DNA of 17,359 bases from Moryella indoligenes (GTDB lineage: Bacteria; Bacillota; Clostridia; Lachnospirales; Lachnospiraceae). Shown here piece after piece: positions 6,988 to 14,272 of this stretch (within the stretch, counting starts at the first letter, position 1; every line of letters begins with the position of its first letter). Where the stretch lies: positions 1 to 17,359 of the forward strand of contig NZ_JAUSTO010000026.1 of the NCBI RefSeq assembly GCF_030812885.1. The letters are read 5' to 3'. The notes under the pieces are model-generated. The model saw only the letters and a list, made by a program, of their open reading frames with translations. It did no database searches and was not told the origin of the DNA. A program made the position numbers and the translations under genes.

Positions 6988-8139
6988 TTACCTGTCTCCG
7001 AAAGAAAGTCCCAGAAGCCGCGCCTCCTCGACCAGCGAAGAGTTCGGATCCACCATCTTCAACTTCCCGGCTGACTCCTCCAACGGTATGCTCGTCACCT
7101 CGTTATTTTTCACCACAACCATGCGACCAAAGCGTCCCTCCCGGATGAGCTTCGCGGCACGCGCTCCCAGCCGTGACGAGAGCACGCGGTCGTAGGGGTT
7201 CGGCGTTCCGCCCCGCTGCATGTGCCCGGGTACGGTGACGCGCACCTCCTGTCCCGTGATCTCTGAAATCCGGGCAGCGAGCTCATAGGCCACAGAGGGG
7301 TGCTTCCGGTCGGCGATTCTGCTCTTTAGTTCCTTTTTGCTGAGTCCGGCAAGCTCCTTTGAAATGGCTCCCTCTGCCACCGCAATAATAGAGAACTTAC
7401 TGCCGGTCTGCTCCCGCCTCTTCAGCGCGGAAACCACCGCATTGATATCATAGGGAATTTCCGGAATGAGGATAATGTCGGCGCCGCCCGCAATGCCTGC
7501 GTAGAGCGTAAGCCAGCCTACCTTGTGTCCCATAACTTCCACAATAAAGACCCTGCCGTGCGAGGCCGCCGTCGTGTGAATACAGTCAATCGCATCTGCT
7601 GCGACCTCCGCTGCACTCTGAAAACCGAAGGTCTCATCCGTTCCATACAGATCATTGTCTATGGTCTTTGGAAGCGCAATGATATTCAGCCCCTCCTCAC
7701 GCAGAAGGTTCGCGGTTTTCTGACTGCCGTTCCCTCCCAGCACACAGAGGCAGTTGAGCTTCAGCCTCCGATAGGTCGCCTTCATCAGCTCTACCCTATT
7801 ATTACCGTCCTCATCCGGAACAGACATCTGCTTAAAGGGCTGACGGCTTGTTCCGAGCATCGTTCCGCCCCTCGTGAGTATGCCGGAAAAATCGCTCTTC
7901 TCCATACGACGGAAATTCCCGTACATCAAACCCCGGTAGCCGTCAAGAAAGCCTATGATCTCTGCCTTCTCATACAGATTGTAGAGCGTCTTTGCGATGC
8001 CGCGCAGCGTCGCATTCAGAGCCTGGCAGTCTCCTCCGCTGGTCAGAAGCCCGACACGAATTGTCTCTCCGGGCCCGATCCCGCAGCCTGATTCTGCAAC
8101 TTTACGGACAGTTTTCTTTGCCTTCTTTCGCTCTGACAT
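6988..8139 (-). CDS. 6-phosphofructokinase family protein with atypical active-site motifs
   Basis: Phosphofructokinases convert fructose 6-phosphate to the 1,6-bisphosphate in glycolysis. The family motifs are present: TSGGD (33-37), PKTIDND (157-163), GHMQRGG (305-311) and a substrate-binding segment EVMGHKVGW (201-209). Differences from E. coli PfkA are informative. Its GGDGS reads GGNGS here (135-139, N137), its PGTIDND reads PKTIDND, and its MGR reads MGH. The glycine kept after N137 is the feature usually linked to ATP use, while PKTIDND is usual in the PPi-dependent and mixed groups. The protein is 383 residues, longer than the ~320 of PfkA, partly from a basic 27-residue N-terminal extension. 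GGGAG precedes the ATG. A promoter (8201-8229) lies upstream, and it heads the cluster down to cvpA. The donor (ATP or PPi) and whether this is the cell's main enzyme cannot be settled here. Confidence 0.85.
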   Translation of the reverse strand: MSERKKAKKTVRKVAESGCGIGPGETIRVGLLTSGGDCQALNATLRGIAKTLYNLYEKAEIIGFLDGYRGLMYGNFRRMEKSDFSGILTRGGTMLGTSRQPFKQMSVPDEDGNNRVELMKATYRRLKLNCLCVLGGNGSQKTANLLREEGLNIIALPKTIDNDLYGTDETFGFQSAAEVAADAIDCIHTTAASHGRVFIVEVMGHKVGWLTLYAGIAGGADIILIPEIPYDINAVVSALKRREQTGSKFSIIAVAEGAISKELAGLSKKELKSRIADRKHPSVAYELAARISEITGQEVRVTVPGHMQRGGTPNPYDRVLSSRLGARAAKLIREGRFGRMVVVKNNEVTSIPLEESAGKLKMVDPNSSLVEEARLLGLSFGDR

Positions 8140-8200
8140 CTCATCTCCCCACGCCGCAGGGTCTGATTACGACAGCCCTCAGGAACGTTTATTCCATAAA

Positions 8201-8229
8201 AGTATACGACAGAATGATTATTTCGGCAA
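8201..8229 (-). promoter_or_regulatory. Candidate promoter of the pfkA-dnaX-ybaB-recR-TPR-cvpA cluster
   Basis: On the minus strand TTGCCG (8224-8229), a 17-bp spacer and TATACT (8201-8206) make a good sigma-A promoter, with a start near 8194. It sits just downstream of the probable SRP RNA terminator, so the cluster could be transcribed separately from the SRP RNA. Confidence 0.6.
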
Positions 8230-8235
8230 TGACAA

Positions 8236-8260
8236 AGCGGTGGCCCTCCGGCACACCGCT
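8236..8260 (-). terminator. Probable intrinsic terminator of the SRP RNA gene
   Basis: On the minus strand AGCGGTG and CACCGCT form a 7-bp stem, extended inside by GCC/GGC across a one-base bulge and closed by a GGAG loop. The following tract is only TTTGTCATT, so termination may be partial or the site may define a processing end. It lies about 20 nt past the 3' end expected for the SRP RNA. Confidence 0.5.
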
Positions 8261-8278
8261 CTCTCTCATCTTTTAAAT

Positions 8279-8542
8279 CCGCACATCCCGCTTTGAATGG
8301 GAACCATGAACGTTACCGCGGCAGCAAGCTCGGTGACGGTAATCCCGCATCACCCGTACACATTTACTTAGTGCTGCTGCATTCCTGCCCTGACACGGTT
8401 CGCAAAGGTCCGCCGCGCGGGGGCCCTCACGTCAACACCGCTTTCCGCGGGCTGCTCCACAGCTCACACACCCGGGGCGGGATATCACTCCTGCTATGGC
8501 GGACTGCAGGTACAGGGAACCGCCGTCTCCCCAGCTGTGCGG
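8279..8542 (-). ncRNA. ffs: Signal recognition particle RNA, long Bacillota type with Alu domain
   Basis: This RNA is the scaffold of the particle that, with Ffh, directs nascent membrane proteins to the membrane. The minus strand carries the domain IV hairpin GTCAGGGCAGGAATGCAGCA, with a GGAA tetraloop closed by GCA/TGC and the conserved AGCAGCA asymmetric side. Near the 5' end it has the Alu-domain signature GGGGAGACGGCGG followed by CCCTGTACCTGCAGTCCGC, very like B. subtilis scRNA. The two ends pair perfectly (CCGCACA at 8536-8542 with TGTGCGG at 8279-8285), which sets the ends and a length of ~264 nt. The promoter at 8549-8578 places the start at 8542. Its position after tadA is the conserved Bacillota arrangement. 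The reading frames crossing this stretch are not genes. Confidence 0.95.
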
Positions 8543-8548
8543 AATTTC

Positions 8549-8578
8549 AGTATAATGGGAAGCTTCCGCTTTTGTCAA
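8549..8578 (-). promoter_or_regulatory. Promoter of the SRP RNA gene, overlapping the tadA stop codon
   Basis: On the minus strand a consensus -35 TTGACA (8573-8578) is followed after 18 bp by TATACT (8549-8554); with TTATAC as the -10 the spacer is 17 bp. The first paired base of the SRP RNA (8542) lies 6 nt past the -10, a normal start distance. The -35 contains the tadA stop codon (TGA, 8575-8577). Confidence 0.85.
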
Positions 8579-9048
8579 TCCCGCACAGCTTTTTTTCTGG
8601 CCTCCCGGAGCGCGCGAAAGAAGCTCCGCATCAGCTCTGCGCACTCTTCTCCAAGCAGCCCTTCCTCTACTTCCACCTGATGATTAAAGCCCTCTACATG
8701 CATGAGATCCACCACCGATCCCGCACTCCCCGCCTTCGGATTCCGGCAGGCAAAGACCACCCGCGGGATTCTTGCCTGCACAATGGCTCCCGCACACATG
8801 GGGCAGGGCTCCAGCGTCACATAGAGTGTGCAATCTTCCAGGCGCCAGTCGCCAAACTTTCGGCAGGCCTTTCGTATCGCAGCAATTTCCGCGTGTGCAA
8901 GTGCGCTCCTGTCCGTCATTCTCCTGTTGTAACCGCGGGCATAGACCTTCCCCTCCCGCGCGATCACACAGCCGATCGGAACTTCACCTATGGCCTCAGC
9001 TTTCTTCGCCTCTCTCACCGCAGCACGCATCAGCTGTTCATCCGTCAT
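8575..9048 (-). CDS. tadA: tRNA-specific adenosine-34 deaminase TadA
   Basis: TadA deaminates adenosine-34 of tRNA-Arg(ACG) to inosine so that the anticodon can read several arginine codons. The 157 residues match the family. The zinc and catalytic motifs are HAE (H52, E54 as proton shuttle) and PCPMC (81-85, with C82 and C85). The downstream FACRNPKAGSAGSVVDLM is diagnostic of TadA rather than of other cytidine/guanine deaminases. AAGGAG lies close to the ATG. It is monocistronic apart from the overlapping SRP RNA promoter, and is divergent from the response regulator across a 144-bp gap. Confidence 0.96.
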   Translation of the reverse strand: MTDEQLMRAAVREAKKAEAIGEVPIGCVIAREGKVYARGYNRRMTDRSALAHAEIAAIRKACRKFGDWRLEDCTLYVTLEPCPMCAGAIVQARIPRVVFACRNPKAGSAGSVVDLMHVEGFNHQVEVEEGLLGEECAELMRSFFRALREARKKAVRD

Positions 9049-9096
9049 TTCCCGCTCCTTGCCAGATATGTTATAATGAGCTTACAGCAGCAGTGA

Positions 9097-9113
9097 CTGT
9101 ATCCCTGATACAG
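9097..9113. promoter_or_regulatory. 17-bp perfect inverted repeat between tadA and the response regulator (candidate operator)
   Basis: CTGTATC and GATACAG flank CCT, a perfect 7-3-7 dyad in the 144-bp divergent gap. A TATAAT (9072-9077, +) lies 20 bp to its left. A weak -10 for the response regulator (TATCAT, 9155-9160) lies to its right, and neither has a clear -35. The stem has no T-run, so a transcription terminator is unlikely. OmpR/PhoB regulators usually bind direct repeats, so a different regulator or a structural role is possible. Confidence 0.5.
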
Positions 9114-9192
9114 ACAGAGCAGCGCAATGCTGCATTCTTTCCAATAACCTACTCTATCATAAAGCTTCCGCATAAAAAAGCGAGGAAAAATC

Positions 9193-9891
9193 ATGCAGAA
9201 AATACTGGTCTGTGACGACGATCACGAAATTGTAGAGGCAATCAGCATCTACCTCTCCGGAGAGGACTTCGAGGTACTGCGTGCCTACGACGGCTTCGAG
9301 GCGTTGAAAATCATGGAGACCACACCGGTAGATCTCCTGATCGTCGACGTCATGATGCCGGGACTGGACGGAATACGCACAACACTGAAGGTGCGTGAAA
9401 CCAGCTCCATTCCCATCATTATCCTCTCCGCTAAATCCGAGGACAATGATAAAATACTCGGCCTGAACATCGGGGCCGACGACTATCTGACAAAGCCCTT
9501 CAACCCGCTTGAGCTGGTTGCCCGGGTGAAGAGTCAGCTCAGGCGCTACACAGAGCTCGGCAATCTCGGCTCCCACGACAGCTCTCAGGTCTACTCCGTC
9601 GGTGACCTGCAGATCAACGATGAGACAAAGGAGGTCACAGTCTCCGGAAATTCTGTCCGGCTGACTCCCATTGAGTACAACATACTCCTTCTGCTCGTGC
9701 GCAACGCGGGCAAGGTCTTCTCCATCGATGAAATCTATGAGAAAATCTGGAATGAGGAGGCGATCGGCGCAGACAATACGGTCGCGGTTCACATTCGCCA
9801 CATCCGCGAAAAGATTGAAATCAACCCGCGGGAACCCCGATATCTGAAGGTGGTATGGGGCGTCGGCTACAAGGTAGAAAAGCAGGTCTGA
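9193..9891 (+). CDS. OmpR/PhoB-family two-component response regulator (VanR-like)
   Basis: The 232-residue protein has a receiver domain (1-120) with the acidic pocket D8-D10, phospho-acceptor D52 in LLIVDVMMPGLDG, S79 and K101 in DDYLTKPF. A winged-helix effector follows (about 130-232), with the family sequences VRLTPIEYNILLLL and DNTVAVHIRHIREKIE. Phosphorylation by the partner kinase would promote dimerisation and DNA binding. GAGGAAA sits about 6 nt before the ATG. The kinase gene follows 10 bp downstream, so the pair forms one operon. Targets cannot be read from the sequence, although the inverted repeat upstream is a candidate for control of this operon. Confidence 0.95.
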   Translation: MQKILVCDDDHEIVEAISIYLSGEDFEVLRAYDGFEALKIMETTPVDLLIVDVMMPGLDGIRTTLKVRETSSIPIIILSAKSEDNDKILGLNIGADDYLTKPFNPLELVARVKSQLRRYTELGNLGSHDSSQVYSVGDLQINDETKEVTVSGNSVRLTPIEYNILLLLVRNAGKVFSIDEIYEKIWNEEAIGADNTVAVHIRHIREKIEINPREPRYLKVVWGVGYKVEKQV

Positions 9892-9901
9892 GCAGCCGCC
9901 T

Positions 9902-12202
9902 ATGAATAATAAGAAAAAAGAATTGAAAACCAGCTATGCCGGGAGAAAGCGCTTTCTGCTCATTGTTCACGCGCTTGCACTCTGCCTCTTTGTCGCAGGC
10001 GTATCCATCGTCTACTGCAATTCCAACTTTAAAAAGGGTATACAATGGCTGAACTCTGAGATCTACGAGGAATCTCCGGCCTTTGACGCACTGTTTGAGT
10101 CCGAGGCAACAGAACTCATGCGCTATGTCCGCTACCGCGATGTCTTCGAGTACGGCGGCGAGCTTGATACAGACAATGAGATCTTCGCCTACTCCACAGG
10201 CAGTGGTGAGGAAATCATATGGACTGTCAATGATGTCCTGGACTATGCTAAGCTCCACGGTTATTCCTTTGATAATGACTACCGCGTCCTGCACAGCGAG
10301 ACGGCAGAAGACAATGCGCAGGCGGAGGCCTATCCTGTCACCTGGCGCGCCTACCGCGAGACGGAAAAAGCCTCCGGCCCCGGGACGGCTTTTGTGACGC
10401 TGGATGCCATGACCCGCGAGGTCATGACCGCGCTTGGAGATTACTGCCGCAGCGTGGACCGCTACAACAAAGGGAATTCCAACCTCTACTATCTCATTGA
10501 GCTGGAGGGACGAAAGGCCTACACCAATCGCGCCGATCTCACGGAAGAGCTGGCACGCTCCCTCGGGAAATATGTCATACTCTCCTCTGAAAGTCCTCTC
10601 CCGGACAACAACCTCTCTGAAACCCCTGTCAGGATCCGCGACATGCTTCTGGAGGAGGGTGGTTCCCGCGACACGGATTATCGCGCCATTTTTGTGGTTG
10701 ATACCAGCTATCCGCTGCGGGATGATTTCTACACGGGTGTCCTGAACTATGCTTCCCAGCGGGATGTCTACGCGGCCGGGTTGCTTCTGATGCTCACCGG
10801 CTTTCTTACCATGCTCGTAAGCCTTGCGCGCCTTTTCATGCTTGCCGGGCGCACGAAACCGAAGTCGTCTGAGCTGCAGCTGATGTCCTTCGACCGGCGC
10901 ATGCCCGAGCTGAACATTCTGAACACGCTGCTTCTGATCGGCTTTCTCATCTTTGTCTCAGACAATACCATCGCACGGCTCATCCATATACTGGCACCGG
11001 AGCGCTACTGGACATTCTCCGGGGAAATGCTGGTCTATATCATCATTTACCTCTGCGCCTTCCCCTTGGTCTTTTCACTGCTGCGCGCGTGGAAGGCCGG
11101 GATACTCTGGGAAAAAAGCTTTGCAAAACAGCTTGCGGAAAACGCGCGTGAATTCTCTCTGAATATTACCTTCGCGCGGCGCATCGCAGTCTACTACTCC
11201 GCCTTCGTCGCCGCAAACATTGCGCTTACTGCCGCAATCAGCTCTCTCATACTCACGCGAAACTCCGTGAGCGCCAGACTCCTCGCCTTCACGCTCTTTT
11301 TGCTTCTCGCCGTCACAGATATCTGGTTCTTCCAGAAGCTCTACCGGAAGCGGATAGAGAGAGACCGTATTGCGGAGGCAATCGGACAGCTGGACTCCGG
11401 CTCTGCGGGGGAGGAGGCACTGCTGGATACCTCGGAATTTCACGGACGGGAAGCCCGTCTTGCCGATACCATTAATAATATCAGTGCAGGTCTGAAGCGG
11501 GCGCTGAACGATCAGGTTCGCAGCGAGCGCATGAAGGCAGAACTCATCACCAATGTCTCACATGACATCAAGACACCGCTCACCTCCATCATCAACTATG
11601 TGGATCTGATCAAGCGGGCTCACCCTGCCGATCCGAAGATACTGGAGTATGTCAACGTACTGGAGCAGAAGTCACAGCACTTAAAGACGCTGACAGAGGA
11701 TCTCGTGGAGGCGAGCAAGGCCTCCACAGGCAATGTACAGCTGAACGCCGTGGATATCAACTTTGTCGAGCTGATTGAGCAGACAAACGGGGAGTTCGAG
11801 GAGCGCTTCACCGAGCGGAACCTGAGCCTTGTCGCCGAGCTTCCGCGGGAGCTCATTCTGATCCACGCAGACGGGCAGCACCTGTGGCGCGTTCTCGAAA
11901 ATCTCTATAACAATGCATTCAAGTATGCCGCGGAGGGCTCACGCGTCTATGTCAATGTAGTGCGTGCGGGAGGCCGGGTAAAATTCACCATAAAAAATAT
12001 CTCCGCACGGCCCTTGAATATCAGTCCGGAGGAGCTGACAGAGCGCTTTGTGCGCGGAGACGATTCCCGCACCACGGATGGCAGCGGGCTGGGACTCTCC
12101 ATTGCAAAATCCCTGACTGAGCTCCAGCACGGCAGCTTTGATATTGTCATCGATGGCGACTACTTTAAGGCCAGTATAGGCTTTGATATTGTAGTTTCGT
12201 GA
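9902..12202 (+). CDS. Multi-pass membrane sensor histidine kinase
   Basis: This 766-residue kinase is the partner of the response regulator 10 bp upstream. Hydrophobic segments lie at about residues 18-38, 289-311, 338-355, 376-398, 429-450 and 459-477. Residues 39-288 form a large domain, probably extracellular, between the first two. The cytoplasmic part has the H box NVSHDIKTPLTSIINY (H554 accepts phosphate), the N box ENLYNNAFKYA (666-676) and the glycine-rich G2 box GSGLGLSIAKS (727-737). A normal DxGxG G1 box is missing; FTIKNIS (695-701) stands in its place, which I recall from a clostridial kinase subfamily that also has the ELTERFVRGD segment (711-720). The ribosome-binding site is weak, so translation is probably coupled. 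The ligand is unknown. The gene is convergent with the MBL hydrolase gene. Confidence 0.93.
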   Translation: MNNKKKELKTSYAGRKRFLLIVHALALCLFVAGVSIVYCNSNFKKGIQWLNSEIYEESPAFDALFESEATELMRYVRYRDVFEYGGELDTDNEIFAYSTGSGEEIIWTVNDVLDYAKLHGYSFDNDYRVLHSETAEDNAQAEAYPVTWRAYRETEKASGPGTAFVTLDAMTREVMTALGDYCRSVDRYNKGNSNLYYLIELEGRKAYTNRADLTEELARSLGKYVILSSESPLPDNNLSETPVRIRDMLLEEGGSRDTDYRAIFVVDTSYPLRDDFYTGVLNYASQRDVYAAGLLLMLTGFLTMLVSLARLFMLAGRTKPKSSELQLMSFDRRMPELNILNTLLLIGFLIFVSDNTIARLIHILAPERYWTFSGEMLVYIIIYLCAFPLVFSLLRAWKAGILWEKSFAKQLAENAREFSLNITFARRIAVYYSAFVAANIALTAAISSLILTRNSVSARLLAFTLFLLLAVTDIWFFQKLYRKRIERDRIAEAIGQLDSGSAGEEALLDTSEFHGREARLADTINNISAGLKRALNDQVRSERMKAELITNVSHDIKTPLTSIINYVDLIKRAHPADPKILEYVNVLEQKSQHLKTLTEDLVEASKASTGNVQLNAVDINFVELIEQTNGEFEERFTERNLSLVAELPRELILIHADGQHLWRVLENLYNNAFKYAAEGSRVYVNVVRAGGRVKFTIKNISARPLNISPEELTERFVRGDDSRTTDGSGLGLSIAKSLTELQHGSFDIVIDGDYFKASIGFDIVVS

Positions 12203-12226
12203 AACAAATTGATGAATAACAAAAAA

Positions 12227-12272
12227 CAGAGCCTGAATCCTCAGATTTTCAGATCTGAAGATTCAGGCTCTG
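12227..12272 (-). terminator. Strong intrinsic terminator of the glucokinase/MBL operon
   Basis: The arms CAGAGCCTGAATCCTCAGAT (12227-12246) and ATCTGAAGATTCAGGCTCTG (12253-12272) pair over 20 bp with one mismatch, around a 6-nt loop. On the minus strand the stem is followed at once by TTTTTTGTTATT, a proper U-tract, 8 nt past the MBL gene stop. On the plus strand the downstream bases are TCTGAAATTT, so it should be poor at ending kinase transcription, although it could still act as a 3' stabilising hairpin there. Confidence 0.88.
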
Positions 12273-12280
12273 TCTGAAAT

Positions 12281-13300
12281 TTACACCGCACGCCACATGG
12301 AAACCCCATCCGTCATCTCCTCATGCAGGAGATGGCGTTTTTTCATATAGTTCAGACAGGCGCGGGTCTTAAACCAGATAAGTATGCAAGAGCGTCGCTC
12401 ATTGTCGCTCAGCTCTTTGCCATAGCGTCCATAGGTGCGCATCGCAATTCCGCGTATGCTCAGAGGCTGCTCAGAGTGACGCAGGATATCATACATGATG
12501 GAGCATTTATCCAGATAGCTCTGCACAACTGCATCCACCTCTGCCGTCGGATTTCGAAATGGCCTCCCATGCCCGGGAATAAAAAGACAGCCCCCATAGA
12601 GATGCTTGACATCCCGCATAGAATTCAGATACTCATCGAGCCCTTCCGGATAGTTCCCCGCATCCCCGACAATTGGAGTGATCCCATGCACCAGCTGATC
12701 TCCACTGAACAACAGCTTCTTTGTCCTGTCCCAGAGGCCAATCTGACCCTGCGTGTGTCCCGGCAAGGGTACCACAGTGAAGCGATATTCTCCGTAGTGC
12801 AGCTCCTCTCCCGGAGAAATCGGATCCCATGAGAAGTTCCAGCAGTCCTCAAAGCCGGAAGAAAATTCGTCCGCTGCGCGCCAGAACGCCTCGTAGGTCT
12901 CCTGATCCGCCAATTCCAGACCAATCAGGCGGAAAAGCCGGCGCCTCAGCTCCGGGTGCAGCAGCTCGTGATTGATCTGCTCCTCCTCCGTGCTCATATC
13001 CACCGGATTGATAAGCACCCTCGCCCCTCTCTCATTCAGGAGCTTTGCCTGACCAACATGGTCTCTGTGCGAATGGGTAATGACACAGTCCAGCTGATGA
13101 AATGAAAGCCCCAGCTCCTCCATATCATAAAGCAGCGCCTCACGGCAGCCCGGTGCAATTTCGTCCGGCAATCCAGCATCAACCAGAAGACTGCGGCAGC
13201 CCGGCGCTCCCTTCACAAAGCTGTAATTTATTTCACTGACGCCGGGAAAACGAGTAGCGACATTATCCACCCAGAGACCCGGCAATACTTCCTTCAACAT
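12281..13300 (-). CDS. Metallo-beta-lactamase-fold hydrolase
   Basis: The 339-residue protein shows the full MBL metal-binding set: THSHRDH (H76, H78, D80, H81), PGHTQG (H182), SGDQ (D201) and PGHG (H244), so a two-metal hydrolase is expected. After the MBL domain (about 1-250), a helical C-terminal part (about 255-339) contains a probable winged-helix segment (SEQPLSIRGIAMRTYGRYGK), as in LACTB2-like and related MBL hydrolases. The substrate is not evident; the family covers thioesterases, nucleases and glyoxalase II-type enzymes. There is no signal peptide. It starts 1 bp after the glucokinase stop with only a weak ribosome-binding site, so translation is probably coupled. It is the last gene of its operon and is followed by a strong terminator. 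Confidence 0.88.
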   Translation of the reverse strand: MLKEVLPGLWVDNVATRFPGVSEINYSFVKGAPGCRSLLVDAGLPDEIAPGCREALLYDMEELGLSFHQLDCVITHSHRDHVGQAKLLNERGARVLINPVDMSTEEEQINHELLHPELRRRLFRLIGLELADQETYEAFWRAADEFSSGFEDCWNFSWDPISPGEELHYGEYRFTVVPLPGHTQGQIGLWDRTKKLLFSGDQLVHGITPIVGDAGNYPEGLDEYLNSMRDVKHLYGGCLFIPGHGRPFRNPTAEVDAVVQSYLDKCSIMYDILRHSEQPLSIRGIAMRTYGRYGKELSDNERRSCILIWFKTRACLNYMKKRHLLHEEMTDGVSMWRAV

Positions 13301-13301
13301 T

Positions 13302-14243
13302 TCACAGCACCAGCCTCACTGCGCCATAAATACCCGCATCATTTCCAAGCTCCGCCAGCACCACCCGCCCACGGTTAGAGGAAATCGCAGTATACATATC
13401 ATAATACTTTTTAATCTTATCCAACAGGTAGGAGCCGGCCCTGGATACACCGCCGCCTATAATAAAAATCTCCGGATCCACAATCAGGCACAGGTGAGAA
13501 ATGGCCAGCCCCAGATAGCGCGCGACGGTCTCTATCACCTCATCTGCGAGCGCATCTCCCGCTCTTCCGAGATCACAGACATCCTTTGCGCTGAGCTTCT
13601 CTCCCAGCGCTCGCATAGCACTTGCTTCCTCTGACTCTGCGAGCTTCCGCTTCGCCTCCCGGACAATTCCTGTCGCACTCGCTATCTGTTCGAGACAGCC
13701 ATGTCCGCCGCAGTTGCAGGCCTCTGCCTCCTCATCCCGCACATGAATGTGTCCGATTTCACCGCCGAGGCCATGACGTCCGCTCACAATCTGTCCGCCG
13801 AGGATCACCCCTCCACCGACACCGGTTCCAAGCGTCAACATAACCGCGTCCTGCGCGCCCTCGCCGCCGCCCTTCCAGGCCTCTCCGAGCGCGGCCACAT
13901 TGGCATCATTTCCAATCTCTACGCGCACTCCCTGCAAAAGCTCCGAGAGCTCTCTCGCCGGATAGCGATCCTTCCAGAACAGATTCACACAGACCTCCAC
14001 ATAGCCTGTGGGCTGCACCGGTCCCGGGACATCAAGTCCTACACCTATGACATCCTCCAGCTTGTACGCACCTTTCTCCAGGGTCTTCTGTATCGAGGAA
14101 GCGATATCCGGAATGATATTTGCGCCGCCGCTCTCTCTGTCCGTGGGTATCTCCCACTTCTGAATGAGCTCCCCCTCCGGCGAAAAAAATCCAAGCTTCA
14201 CCGTAGTTCCACCGACATCAACACCTACTGCAATTTTTCCCAT
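13302..14243 (-). CDS. ROK-family glucokinase
   Basis: ROK glucokinases phosphorylate glucose with ATP to feed glycolysis. The chosen 313-residue form shows phosphate-binding DVGGTTVKLG (9-18), catalytic D113 in GNDANVAALGE, TLGTGVGGG (137-145), E162 and H165 in GEIGH, and the zinc motif CNCGGHGC (176-183; C176, C178, C183). No DNA-binding helix-turn-helix precedes the kinase, so this is an enzyme and not a NagC/XylR-type repressor. Start choice: an in-frame ATG at 14273 overlaps the upstream stop as TGATG. The ATG at 14243 has GGGGGA just before it and gives the usual family N-terminus, so I prefer it, but the longer form adds only 10 residues and cannot be excluded. The MBL gene follows by 1 bp. 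The window's phosphofructokinase is elsewhere, so glycolytic genes are not grouped. Confidence 0.92.
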   Translation of the reverse strand: MGKIAVGVDVGGTTVKLGFFSPEGELIQKWEIPTDRESGGANIIPDIASSIQKTLEKGAYKLEDVIGVGLDVPGPVQPTGYVEVCVNLFWKDRYPARELSELLQGVRVEIGNDANVAALGEAWKGGGEGAQDAVMLTLGTGVGGGVILGGQIVSGRHGLGGEIGHIHVRDEEAEACNCGGHGCLEQIASATGIVREAKRKLAESEEASAMRALGEKLSAKDVCDLGRAGDALADEVIETVARYLGLAISHLCLIVDPEIFIIGGGVSRAGSYLLDKIKKYYDMYTAISSNRGRVVLAELGNDAGIYGAVRLVL

Positions 14244-14272
14244 CTGCTTATCCCCCATACAGACACTGCCCA

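Noticed and set aside
8432..8644. 70-codon minus-strand frame overlapping the SRP RNA
   Set aside because: It runs through the tadA stop, the SRP RNA promoter and the RNA itself; there is no ribosome-binding site and no protein-like sequence.
8293..9096. 267-codon open frame on the plus strand across the SRP RNA and tadA
   Set aside because: It is explained by the SRP RNA gene and tadA on the other strand, both firmly identified.
12227..12272. The hairpin as terminator of the histidine kinase operon
   Set aside because: On the plus strand no T-run follows the stem; the T-run is on the minus strand, so it is assigned to the MBL operon.
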